From contig NZ_JACRUI010000004.1 in the NCBI RefSeq assembly GCF_014305095.1, forward strand, positions 310,001 through 374,000: DNA of 64,000 nt. Reading direction: 5' to 3'. Position numbers and translations under genes: made by a program. Of this stretch, positions 57,206 through 64,000 are shown in pieces (the first letter of the stretch is position 1; each line of letters starts with the position of its first letter). The DNA comes from Flavobacterium kayseriense (GTDB lineage: Bacteria; Bacteroidota; Bacteroidia; Flavobacteriales; Flavobacteriaceae). Under the pieces are notes generated by a model. That model saw only the letters and a program-made list of their open reading frames with translations. It searched no databases and had not been told where the DNA came from.

Positions 57206-58273
57206 ATGATAAAACATACCTCAATATTAGTACTACTTGTATGCTGTATTGCTTGTAGCAAAGAGCCTGTAAGAAGCAATCCGATTTCAGAAAACATGTA
57301 CTTCCCTCCGGTAACAAACACTATCTGGGAAACGAAATCTATAGCAAACCTAAATTGGAACCAAAACGCGGTGCAACCACTGCTCGATTACCTTGAATTA
57401 AAAAACTCAAAATCTTTTATGATCATCGTAAACGGACGAATTGTAATCGAAAACTATTTTAATAACCATAGCGCATCTACTAATTGGTACTGGGCAAGCG
57501 CAGGAAAAACATTAACGACTGCTGTCACAGGAATAGCAGAACAAGAAAACTTAATCGATATAAACGCTAAAGTATCTACCTATTTAGGACCGGGTTGGAC
57601 GAGTGAACCGCTAAATAAAGAAAACTTAATTACTTGCAAAAACCTGCTTACCATGACTTCAGGAATTGAAGACATCTTAAATGGTGATGGAGTAGCTCCA
57701 GGAAATTTACAATACAAAGCCGATGCTGGAACACGTTGGGCCTATCACAACGTTTATGTAAAACTGCAGGATGTGATTGCTCAAGCAAGCGAACAAACTT
57801 GGTCAAATTACTTTAATACCAAACTACGAGATAAAATAGGAATGGATGGTGCATGGCTTACCATTGATAATAGTAGTGTATATTTTAGCACAACCAGAAG
57901 TATGGCACGTTTTGGATTGCTAGTACTCAACAACGGAAAATGGGAAAACAACACCATCATTAATCCAAACTATTGCACAGCAGCTACAACCTCTTCACAA
58001 ATCATCAATCAAGCCTACGGATATCTGTGGTGGCTAAACGGCAAATCAAGTTACCGTTTACCACAATCACAACAAGAGTTTCAAGGCAGTTTAATACCTG
58101 CAGGTCCAAAAGATATGTTTATGGCACTAGGCAAAAATGATCAAAAGATTTACGTGATACCTAGTAAAAAAATGGTGGTTGTTAGAATGGGTGAAGCCGC
58201 GGACAATGTTAATTTAGCTTTATCTGATTTTGATAATGCACTTTGGACAAAAATAAATGCTTTGTATAATTAA
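57206..58273 (+). CDS. serine hydrolase, class C beta-lactamase-like lipoprotein
   Basis: 355 residues. Lipobox IAC (C17). Catalytic SxxK is S98-A-G-K101 (YWASAGKTLT) and the Tyr of YxN is Y180 (WAYHN). These define the beta-lactamase/DD-peptidase/esterase family. It may hydrolyse an ester or peptide outside the inner membrane; antibiotic resistance is not implied. A short peptide linker follows the lipid anchor. Confidence 0.88.
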   Translation: MIKHTSILVLLVCCIACSKEPVRSNPISENMYFPPVTNTIWETKSIANLNWNQNAVQPLLDYLELKNSKSFMIIVNGRIVIENYFNNHSASTNWYWASAGKTLTTAVTGIAEQENLIDINAKVSTYLGPGWTSEPLNKENLITCKNLLTMTSGIEDILNGDGVAPGNLQYKADAGTRWAYHNVYVKLQDVIAQASEQTWSNYFNTKLRDKIGMDGAWLTIDNSSVYFSTTRSMARFGLLVLNNGKWENNTIINPNYCTAATTSSQIINQAYGYLWWLNGKSSYRLPQSQQEFQGSLIPAGPKDMFMALGKNDQKIYVIPSKKMVVVRMGEAADNVNLALSDFDNALWTKINALYN

Positions 58274-58321
58274 AATCCACCTACAAGACAATCGCGCTAG
58301 ATCATTTGAAGTTGAAAAAAA

Positions 58322-58735
58322 TTATTCACCTAAATATTCATCCAAAAACAAAATAACATTCACTTTATAAATTCGATAAGACGAAAAGTGACTCTCCACC
58401 GCAGCTCTAAATTTTGTGTGATTATTCAAATAAAAGGTTTCACATTGAACATCATCACATTCTCTAATCATTTCAAGTTTGTTACAAAATTCGACCAATT
58501 GATCTTGAAAAGATTCATTTAAAATTTGTACGGTGTTCAAATCCTGCAATAAAGTGTCAACGTTACTTTTGCTATTCTCTACTTGTTTAAAAAGACGTGA
58601 AGTTAGCATTCTCTCAAAAAATAAGATCTCGATATTAATCATTGCGATCTCTTCTGTCCAAAACTTAATGTCTTGATCCATAAATTTCATTTGGACCTCA
58701 TCAATCGTTTCGTGTTTATAAATTAAATCTTTCAT
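58322..58735 (-). CDS. hypothetical helical protein
   Basis: 137 residues, almost entirely predicted helical, with coiled-coil-like stretches (MINIEILFFERMLTS, LQDLNTVQILNESFQD). No signal peptide, no membrane segment, no known domain that I recognise. It is 20 bp after the GreA-like gene, so it is probably in the same transcript as gdhA. Confidence 0.6.
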   Translation of the reverse strand: MKDLIYKHETIDEVQMKFMDQDIKFWTEEIAMINIEILFFERMLTSRLFKQVENSKSNVDTLLQDLNTVQILNESFQDQLVEFCNKLEMIRECDDVQCETFYLNNHTKFRAAVESHFSSYRIYKVNVILFLDEYLGE

Positions 58736-58755
58736 ATATCGTTCTCTGTTATAAA

Positions 58756-59148
58756 TTATTGGGGCTGTCTTACATCAATAATAGCGATGTTTTTTATCCC
58801 TGAAGGAAAAACCCACTCGAGTATATCCCCTTGTGCATATCCAAATAGCGCCAATGCCATTGGGGACAGAATAGAAATCTTACGATTGGTTATATCACTC
58901 TTTTCTGGAATAACAATTTGGAAACTTTGCTCCGATCCACCAGAGGTTGTAATTGTTATTTCTGAATTAAAACGTATCACATCCTGCGGCATCTTCTGAG
59001 ATTCTAGAATTTTTGCTGTGAGTAGCTCTAATTTTAGTTTTTTTAATGATGCAGCGTAGGAAGCATCTTCTATACTGTGAGCATTAGCTATACTTCTAAG
59101 TAGTAATCCCTGCTCTTTTTTATCTACTATTAGTTGACCGTATTTCAT
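58756..59148 (-). CDS. GreA/GreB-family C-terminal domain protein
   Basis: 130 residues. The C-terminal half fits the GreA/GreB FKBP-like domain (KISILSPMALALFGYAQGDILEWVFPSG). The N-terminal part is a short helical hairpin rather than the full coiled coil, so it may bind RNA polymerase like Rnk instead of stimulating transcript cleavage. It lies 78 bp after gdhA; a strong hairpin sits in that gap. Confidence 0.75.
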   Translation of the reverse strand: MKYGQLIVDKKEQGLLLRSIANAHSIEDASYAASLKKLKLELLTAKILESQKMPQDVIRFNSEITITTSGGSEQSFQIVIPEKSDITNRKISILSPMALALFGYAQGDILEWVFPSGIKNIAIIDVRQPQ

Positions 59149-59173
59149 ATATAAATGAATTTAATGACAAGAT

Positions 59174-59210
59174 AAACCTTTATAGAAATGGGTAATAACT
59201 ATAAAGGTTT
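59174..59210 (-). promoter_or_regulatory. 12-bp hairpin between gdhA and the GreA-like gene
   Basis: Perfect inverted repeat AAACCTTTATAG / CTATAAAGGTTT (59174-59185, 59199-59210) with a 13-nt loop. It is not followed by a T run on the minus strand, so it looks like a stability or processing element, or a partial terminator. Confidence 0.6.
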
Positions 59211-59226
59211 ACACTCTTAATTAAAA

Positions 59227-60507
59227 TTATGGAAAAATACCACGTTGAACGTAAGCGGTTTCTATTCGCTTTATTGCTAATATGTATGCCGCAGTCCTCC
59301 AATCGGTTTTATCGTCAACAACAACTTTTTCTACTTTAAGGAAAACCTCAGTAAGTTTTTTGTCGATCTTAAACATAACTTCATCCAACTGCCACAATTC
59401 ACCATTCCTATTTTGTAACCACTCAAAATAACTACCAATTACACCTCCAGAATTACACAAGATATCTGGAATTATCGTGATCCCCTTATCAAGTAATATT
59501 GTTTCACCTTCCGTATCTATAGGACCGTTTGCACCTTCCGCAATCACATCAGCTTTTACTAAATAGGCATTTTCAGCAGTGATTTGATTCCCTAATGCAG
59601 CTGGAATTAAAATATCACAATCTAATCCAAAGAAAGAAGATGGATCAATTTCATCTGCCCCTTGAAAACCTTGAATCGAACCTTTTCTTGGCTTAGAATG
59701 CACAAACAAATCCTCTACAGCAATACCTGCATCATTAAAAATTGTAGCATGAGCATCTTGTACCGCTACTAAAATAGCGCCATCATTTGTTAAAAAATGA
59801 GAAGTCCAATAGCCTACGTTTCCAAAACCTTGAACAATAAATTTCTTCCCAACTAAACTTTCACCTTTACTTTTATATAGCAACTTAATTGTCAAGTAAA
59901 CACCATATCCAGTCGAGCGATTTCTTCCTTCTAAACCACCAGAACCTACGGGTTTCCCTGTTACAACATGTTGATTACGAGAACGCTCTGATGATGATTT
60001 AGTAGACATAAAAGTATCTGCCATCCATGCCATGGTCTGCTCATTTGTATTCACATCCGGTGCTGGAATATCGTGCTCTGGGCCTATATTCTCTCCTAAA
60101 GCATAGGTAAAACGTCTTGTTATCCTTTCCAACTCTCCAATAGAATACGCTCTTGGATCAATTTGGATTCCACCTTTAGCACCTCCGTAAGGCAATCCCG
60201 CTAATGACGTTTTCCAAGTCATCCACATTGCTAAAGCTTTAGCATCTTCTACATCTACGGTAGGATGATAGCGCAAACCTCCTTTATAAGGACCTAGCGC
60301 ATTATTGTGTTGTACTCTATATCCTGTGAAAATTTTTACTTCACCCGTATCCATTTTAACTGGAAAATGAAGTATTATTTCATTGTTAGTAATTGATAAA
60401 ATATTTCTGATGTTAGAATTCAAATGGATCAAATCTGCCGTTTTATTAAACTGCTGCATCACATTATCCAACATGCTTTTTTTGGTATTCTCTTTTACTG
60501 CTGTCAT
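59227..60507 (-). CDS. gdhA: Glu/Leu/Phe/Val family dehydrogenase (glutamate dehydrogenase)
   Basis: 426 residues, the length of NAD(P)-dependent hexameric GDH. It interconverts glutamate with 2-oxoglutarate and ammonium. The catalytic segment LPYGGAKGGIQIDP contains K111, and YKGGLRYHPTVD, the NAD fold VQGFGNVGYWT and the C-terminal CNSGGVIGSYFEW follow. It begins 5 bp after the small Cys protein and is followed by a hairpin and the GreA-like gene. A sigma-54-like promoter lies upstream of the group. Confidence 0.95.
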   Translation of the reverse strand: MTAVKENTKKSMLDNVMQQFNKTADLIHLNSNIRNILSITNNEIILHFPVKMDTGEVKIFTGYRVQHNNALGPYKGGLRYHPTVDVEDAKALAMWMTWKTSLAGLPYGGAKGGIQIDPRAYSIGELERITRRFTYALGENIGPEHDIPAPDVNTNEQTMAWMADTFMSTKSSSERSRNQHVVTGKPVGSGGLEGRNRSTGYGVYLTIKLLYKSKGESLVGKKFIVQGFGNVGYWTSHFLTNDGAILVAVQDAHATIFNDAGIAVEDLFVHSKPRKGSIQGFQGADEIDPSSFFGLDCDILIPAALGNQITAENAYLVKADVIAEGANGPIDTEGETILLDKGITIIPDILCNSGGVIGSYFEWLQNRNGELWQLDEVMFKIDKKLTEVFLKVEKVVVDDKTDWRTAAYILAIKRIETAYVQRGIFP

Positions 60508-60512
60508 ATATT

Positions 60513-60731
60513 CTAATTATAAAGTTCACAAAACATTTTATTAGTTCGCTGCAAAGTGCAGTAAGAGTTAGCGTCGCAATTACTACATAATCCGGCACTA
60601 CTCTCTGTGATCGCTACCTCTATTTTATCAGCTAGCATAACGCCACAACTCAAAGTATTACTCCTTTTTCCCATGCCTGAAAACTTGCTAATAGGAACAA
60701 AGTCCATTGTTTGTTGATTTAGTGTATTCAT
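60513..60731 (-). CDS. small cysteine-rich hypothetical protein
   Basis: 72 residues. The C-terminal part holds four cysteines, spaced C-x2-C-x5-C-x9-C (CSNCDANSYCTLQRTNKMFC), as if to bind zinc or an iron-sulfur cluster. No signal peptide. It lies only 5 bp upstream of gdhA, so it is co-transcribed with it, and is the first gene after the sigma-54-like element. I do not recognise a family; a redox or metal-sensing partner is a guess. Confidence 0.65.
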   Translation of the reverse strand: MNTLNQQTMDFVPISKFSGMGKRSNTLSCGVMLADKIEVAITESSAGLCSNCDANSYCTLQRTNKMFCELYN

Positions 60732-60774
60732 CTTTTACAATTTATTTTTTTTATTCATTGTTTTGCATCTAATA

Positions 60775-60790
60775 GACAATAGGTATGCCA
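60775..60790 (-). promoter_or_regulatory. candidate sigma-54 promoter upstream of the gdhA group
   Basis: Minus strand TGGCATACCTATTGTC. GG and GT are ten bases apart as in the -24/-12 pattern TGGCAC-N5-TTGCA; the -12 base pair is GT instead of GC. Start site would be about 34 bp before the ATG at 60731. A sigma-54-dependent regulator is encoded next to it. Confidence 0.45.
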
Positions 60791-60817
60791 ACACAACATA
60801 TTGATGTACCATAAAAC

Positions 60818-60843
60818 AAAAAAACCCTTATATCTAAGGGTTT
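60818..60843 (-). terminator. terminator of the regulator operon
   Basis: Stem AAACCCTTA (60822-60830) with TAAGGGTTT (60835-60843), followed on the minus strand by a T7 run. Confidence 0.85.
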
Positions 60844-60926
60844 AGGTTTTTAATAAATTAAAATAGAAGAAAAACTACCGGAGAGAAAATACCCGATATG
60901 GGAGAAATCACCCAATAAAAACGGAA

Positions 60927-62264
60927 CTAATTCTCAATTTTTTGACGAAGTGTTTTGCGATCGATTTGAAGAATCTCGGCCGCACGCGTTTTATTATTTC
61001 CCACTGCTGCAAGCACTTTAAGTATGTGCGCTTTTTCAACATCTTTTAAAGATTTAAGTTCTTCATTTTCTTGAGGAATTGAATATTTTAAATATTCAGG
61101 AACATCACTTAACTCAATTTGATCAGCACTCATAATTATCATACGTTGTACAACATTTTCAAGCTCTCGAACATTTCCAGGCCAAGAATGTCTTTTTAAA
61201 ACATCAAACACTTTATCAGAAATAGTTATAGAAGGCTTATTGTATTCTGCCCCATATTTAGTTAAAAATGTCGTAGTTAATAATTTAATGTCGTTCTTAC
61301 GTTCTCTTAGTGGAGGCGTCTCAATATTTACCACGTTGAGTCGATAGTAAAGATCTTCTCTAAACAGTCCTTTACTAGCTAGATCATAAAGATCTGCATT
61401 AGTCGCAGCTATTATTCTTAGTTCTATTGTTTCAGATTTTTGAGACCCCACTCTGCTTACTTCTTTTTCTTGAAGTACACGTAGTAATCTTGTTTGCGTA
61501 CTTAAGGGTGCTGTTCCAATTTCATCTAAAAAAATAGTACCGCCATTAGCTGCTTGAAAAAAGCCATCTCTTGTTTCATTTGCACCTGTAAATGCCCCTT
61601 TAACATATCCAAAAAGCTCTGATTCTATTAGATTTTCTGGGATAGCACCACAATTTACAGCAATAAATGGTTTAGAGGTGAATATTCCTTGATTGTGAAT
61701 AGCCTTTGCTACAAGCTCCTTACCTGTTCCGCTCTCTCCTTGTATTAAAATGGTTGCTCTATTATCTTTTACACGCTCAATTACATCAAACAGGTCTACC
61801 ATTTGCTGTGATTGACCAACAATATTACCATAGTTAGCAACATTTTCAAAAACAGTAGTTTTCACTTCTTTAGTTGTAACTTTAAAACCATCCTTATTAC
61901 CAAAAACTTTTAAAACGGCATTTTTTAGTTCGTCATTAGTAAAAGGCTTAGCTAAGTAATCTAAAGCACCTGATTTAACGGCTTCAACAGCGCTATCAAC
62001 AGAAGGGAATCCAGTAATTACAAGCTTTGGAATAAGAGGAAAACGCTCTTGAACATATTTTACAAGTTCAATACCGTTAATGCCAGGCATTTGTAAATCA
62101 GTGATTAGCAGATCAATTTTAGTAAATTTTAAAATTTCAATCGCTTCGACAACAGAGGAAGCCTTATAAGTATGAAAATTTAGAGCTTTTAAATTGCGAT
62201 GAAGCAACTCAAGCATATCATAATTATCATCTACAATTAAAATATTTTCTGTATTTAATTTCAT
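60927..62264 (-). CDS. sigma-54-dependent response regulator (NtrC family)
   Basis: 445 residues: receiver domain (D56 in LLITDLQMPG), AAA+ activator domain with Walker A GESGTGK (176-182), GAFTGA (223-228) that contacts sigma-54, and a Fis-type helix-turn-helix at the C-terminus (NNKTRAAEILQIDRKTLRQKIEN). It activates sigma-54 promoters when phosphorylated. Its start overlaps the kinase's stop by 4 bp (ATGA), a coupled two-component operon. The candidate sigma-54 site in front of the gdhA group lies immediately downstream, which suggests that group as its target. Confidence 0.95.
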   Translation of the reverse strand: MKLNTENILIVDDNYDMLELLHRNLKALNFHTYKASSVVEAIEILKFTKIDLLITDLQMPGINGIELVKYVQERFPLIPKLVITGFPSVDSAVEAVKSGALDYLAKPFTNDELKNAVLKVFGNKDGFKVTTKEVKTTVFENVANYGNIVGQSQQMVDLFDVIERVKDNRATILIQGESGTGKELVAKAIHNQGIFTSKPFIAVNCGAIPENLIESELFGYVKGAFTGANETRDGFFQAANGGTIFLDEIGTAPLSTQTRLLRVLQEKEVSRVGSQKSETIELRIIAATNADLYDLASKGLFREDLYYRLNVVNIETPPLRERKNDIKLLTTTFLTKYGAEYNKPSITISDKVFDVLKRHSWPGNVRELENVVQRMIIMSADQIELSDVPEYLKYSIPQENEELKSLKDVEKAHILKVLAAVGNNKTRAAEILQIDRKTLRQKIEN

Positions 62265-63361
62265 TTGGAATTACTTAGCGGTAATCGAACTTGAAAAACA
62301 GTTCCTTTAGGTTTATTATCAAAGGTAATTATATCCCCTTTATGACTTTTTACAATTCCGTGCACTACACTTAAACCTAGGCCGGATCCTTCTCCAATAG
62401 GTTTGGTAGTAAAAAAAGGTTCGAATATTTTAGATTTTAGATTAGGATCAATACCTACGCCTTGATCTTTCACTTCTACAAAAAAACTATTTTCTAAGGT
62501 GTACGTTTTAATTATGATAATCGTATCAAGAGGAGAAGCGTATATCGCATTTATCAAAATATTAAATAATACTTGAGTAAATTGAATAGGATCAAGTTGT
62601 GCTTCTAATTCAAAGTCTTCAATATCTATTTCATATCTAAGGCTGGCTTTTACAAAGTTAGGTCGCAATAAACTCACTGCTTCTGTAAGTATCGGAATGA
62701 CTTTTACAAATTTCATGTTCTGAGGCATCTCACATGAAAAAAACATTAATTTCTTAACCACCTCTCTAGAATAAATTGCTGCTTTTATAATTTTAGCGCT
62801 ATCCATCTGTGATTGTTTTTCCTTGGATTTTTCATTAATAAACTCAGCAAAGCCTAATATATTTCCTAACGGTGTATTTAATTCATGTGCAATTCCAGCT
62901 GTTATTTCACCTAAAATAGAAAGTCTATCAATACGCTCAGCACTTCGCTTTAAAAGGATTTCTTTCCTCTCGTTTAAATGTTTTTCATAAAAAGAGGTAA
63001 TATCAGTGACTACTTTTTTTAATAATTTTTCTTCATCATTCAAAAAATGCTGATTACAAAATTTATCCGAGGGGTAGTGTACTTTAATATAACCTAAATC
63101 ATTATCGAAGATTTTAATTATTACTTTTTGAAAGATAGTATCTATAGGAAGGATGTTTGTGGTGCTGTAATAGTGCTCTAATTTAAATTCGACAATAGAA
63201 TCTTCCGAAAAACGCCAAGCATTTTTTAAAATAAAGCAAATTGAGTCAAACTTGTCTTCTATCGCACTATCTTGTTTAGCAAGCGCAGAAGAAACGTCAT
63301 ATAAGCAAGTTAGTTCTTTTATTCGTTCTTTTAATATTTCTTCAGTAGATATATAACTCAT
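62261..63361 (-). CDS. soluble sensor histidine kinase, partner of the NtrC-type regulator
   Basis: 366 residues. No transmembrane helix, so it senses a cytoplasmic signal. The N-terminal 130 residues are a GAF-like sensing domain without a recognisable signature (VSSALAKQDSAIEDKFDS; cysteines at 42 and 102). HisKA H159 lies in GEITAGIAHELNTPLGNI, then N box NILINAIYAS and DQGVGIDP / GSGLGLSVVHGI. Overlaps the regulator gene by 4 bp. The signal is unknown. Confidence 0.93.
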   Translation of the reverse strand: MSYISTEEILKERIKELTCLYDVSSALAKQDSAIEDKFDSICFILKNAWRFSEDSIVEFKLEHYYSTTNILPIDTIFQKVIIKIFDNDLGYIKVHYPSDKFCNQHFLNDEEKLLKKVVTDITSFYEKHLNERKEILLKRSAERIDRLSILGEITAGIAHELNTPLGNILGFAEFINEKSKEKQSQMDSAKIIKAAIYSREVVKKLMFFSCEMPQNMKFVKVIPILTEAVSLLRPNFVKASLRYEIDIEDFELEAQLDPIQFTQVLFNILINAIYASPLDTIIIIKTYTLENSFFVEVKDQGVGIDPNLKSKIFEPFFTTKPIGEGSGLGLSVVHGIVKSHKGDIITFDNKPKGTVFQVRLPLSNSK

Positions 63362-63516
63362 AAAAAAATCGCTTTAAAAAATGGTTATGGAAGAAATCTA
63401 ACTAGTTTAGTTGTATCGACTCTCGATAAGAATTAAAACTTTAAAACACGTTAAATAGTAATATATTTTAAATATTATGAAGAAACTAAATAGGATAGTA
63501 CACAGTAAAACGAGTT

Positions 63517-63690
63517 CTACTTTGAACTCACTTTCTTGTAAACACCAAATAAAAATAACACAACACCAGCGCCTAAAAAAGCTCCATGTGCGAATTGCGA
63601 TTTATCTCTAACCACATTGGCGATAACAAAACAAATTAGACTTATGAAATACAATTGAAGCGGACTAATATCTTTCATGGTACCTAGCAT
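63517..63690 (-). CDS. small membrane protein downstream of ftsY
   Basis: 57 residues with two hydrophobic stretches (YFISLICFVIANVV and GAFLGAGVVLFLFGV), so a two-helix inner membrane protein. Its ATG overlaps the ftsY stop (TAATG), pointing to translational coupling; an alternative start is four codons on. I do not recognise a family. Nothing else was found in the 63362-63516 gap. Confidence 0.65.
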   Translation of the reverse strand: MLGTMKDISPLQLYFISLICFVIANVVRDKSQFAHGAFLGAGVVLFLFGVYKKVSSK

Positions 63691-64000
63691 TATTTAAAAA
63701 AACTATCTACAAATTCAAATTTATTAAAAACTTGTAGGTCTTCAATTCCTTCTCCAACACCTATATATTTCACTGGAATTTTGAACTGGTCTGAGATACC
63801 AATTACAACTCCACCTTTTGCAGTACCATCAAGTTTTGTAACCGCTAATGCAGTGACCTCTGTAGCTGCTGTAAATTGCTTAGCTTGTTCAAAGGCATTT
63901 TGACCAGTTGATCCATCAAGTACCAAAAGTACATCATGCGGCGCATCAACAACTACTTTTTGCATCACACGCTTTACCTTTGTAAGCTCGTTCATTAAAT
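63690..64000 (-). CDS. ftsY: signal recognition particle receptor FtsY, 3' part
   Basis: The last 101-plus residues of FtsY, the SRP receptor GTPase; the frame continues past the window edge, so the start is outside. VVVDAPHDVLLVLDGSTGQNAFEQAKQF, TKLDGTAKGGV (G4) and the C-terminal KYIGVGEGIEDLQVF block are typical. It overlaps the start of the small membrane protein by one base. Confidence 0.96.
   Translation of the reverse strand, partial: LMNELTKVKRVMQKVVVDAPHDVLLVLDGSTGQNAFEQAKQFTAATEVTALAVTKLDGTAKGGVVIGISDQFKIPVKYIGVGEGIEDLQVFNKFEFVDSFFK

Noticed and set aside
57206..58273. Beta-lactamase-like gene as an antibiotic-resistance gene
   Set aside because: Class C-like folds are shared with esterases and peptidases; an envelope lipoprotein in core context gives no support for resistance.
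1..64000. Prophage, integrative element or defence island
   Set aside because: No integrase, portal, terminase, transposase or toxin-antitoxin genes seen. Only the HD-PycTM gene resembles a defence component.

Overview
The window is a low-GC chromosomal segment from a Bacteroidota bacterium, most likely Flavobacterium or a close Flavobacteriaceae relative. The grounds are three giant secreted proteins with the type B C-terminal domain of the type IX secretion system (gliding-associated), bacillithiol enzyme BshC, an OmpP1/FadL protein, a Pycsar-effector-family protein, and many TAnnTTTG -7 promoter elements in place of E. coli-type promoters. No integrase, transposase, IS, prophage or CRISPR array was seen. 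This looks like core chromosome with an expanded adhesin locus.

Layout. 0-6.2 kb: 3' part of a ClC channel, an HPP membrane protein, a pRiA4b ORF-3-like protein, a nucleoid-associated protein and a large GAF-domain protein. 6.2-13.1 kb: an HD domain fused to a Pycsar-type transmembrane module, divergent (25 bp) from a 1242-residue lipoprotein combining a metallophosphoesterase, a kinase-like middle region and an Omp85-type barrel, then a phytase/SdiA-regulated-like lipoprotein and a second possible kinase-like protein. 13.5-20 kb: an ABC exporter pair and a 1492-residue type B secreted protein. 20.4-32.5 kb: typA, a PAS histidine kinase with receiver, rpsT, three tRNA-Glu genes, proS, a low-complexity lipoprotein, an OmpP1 porin, rimO, a small secreted protein and a peptidoglycan amidase. 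32.7-38 kb: a porin, a 760-bp AT-rich gap and a three-gene biotin-dependent acyl-CoA carboxylase operon. 38.1-53.9 kb: a radical SAM gene and two giant SprB-repeat adhesins. 54-58.3 kb: bshC, ndk, a DUF721/DciA-like gene, a small lipoprotein and a serine hydrolase. 58.3-64 kb: a gdhA/GreA-like gene group, a histidine kinase/NtrC-type regulator pair, a small membrane protein and the 3' part of ftsY.

Most notable: the two adhesins arose by tandem duplication of a unit reaching from inside the radical SAM gene to the adhesin stop codon. A frameshifted remnant of the radical SAM 5' end (47753-47903) still lies between them. Their last 318 bp are almost identical while the rest has diverged, which suggests gene conversion of the secretion signal. 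Other points are the phosphoesterase/kinase-like/Omp85 fusion, an orphan HD-PycTM protein, a candidate sigma-54 promoter in front of the gdhA group beside an NtrC-type regulator, and two copies of a structured intergenic element resembling Flavo-1 RNA.

All family assignments come from reading the sequence; no database search was run.
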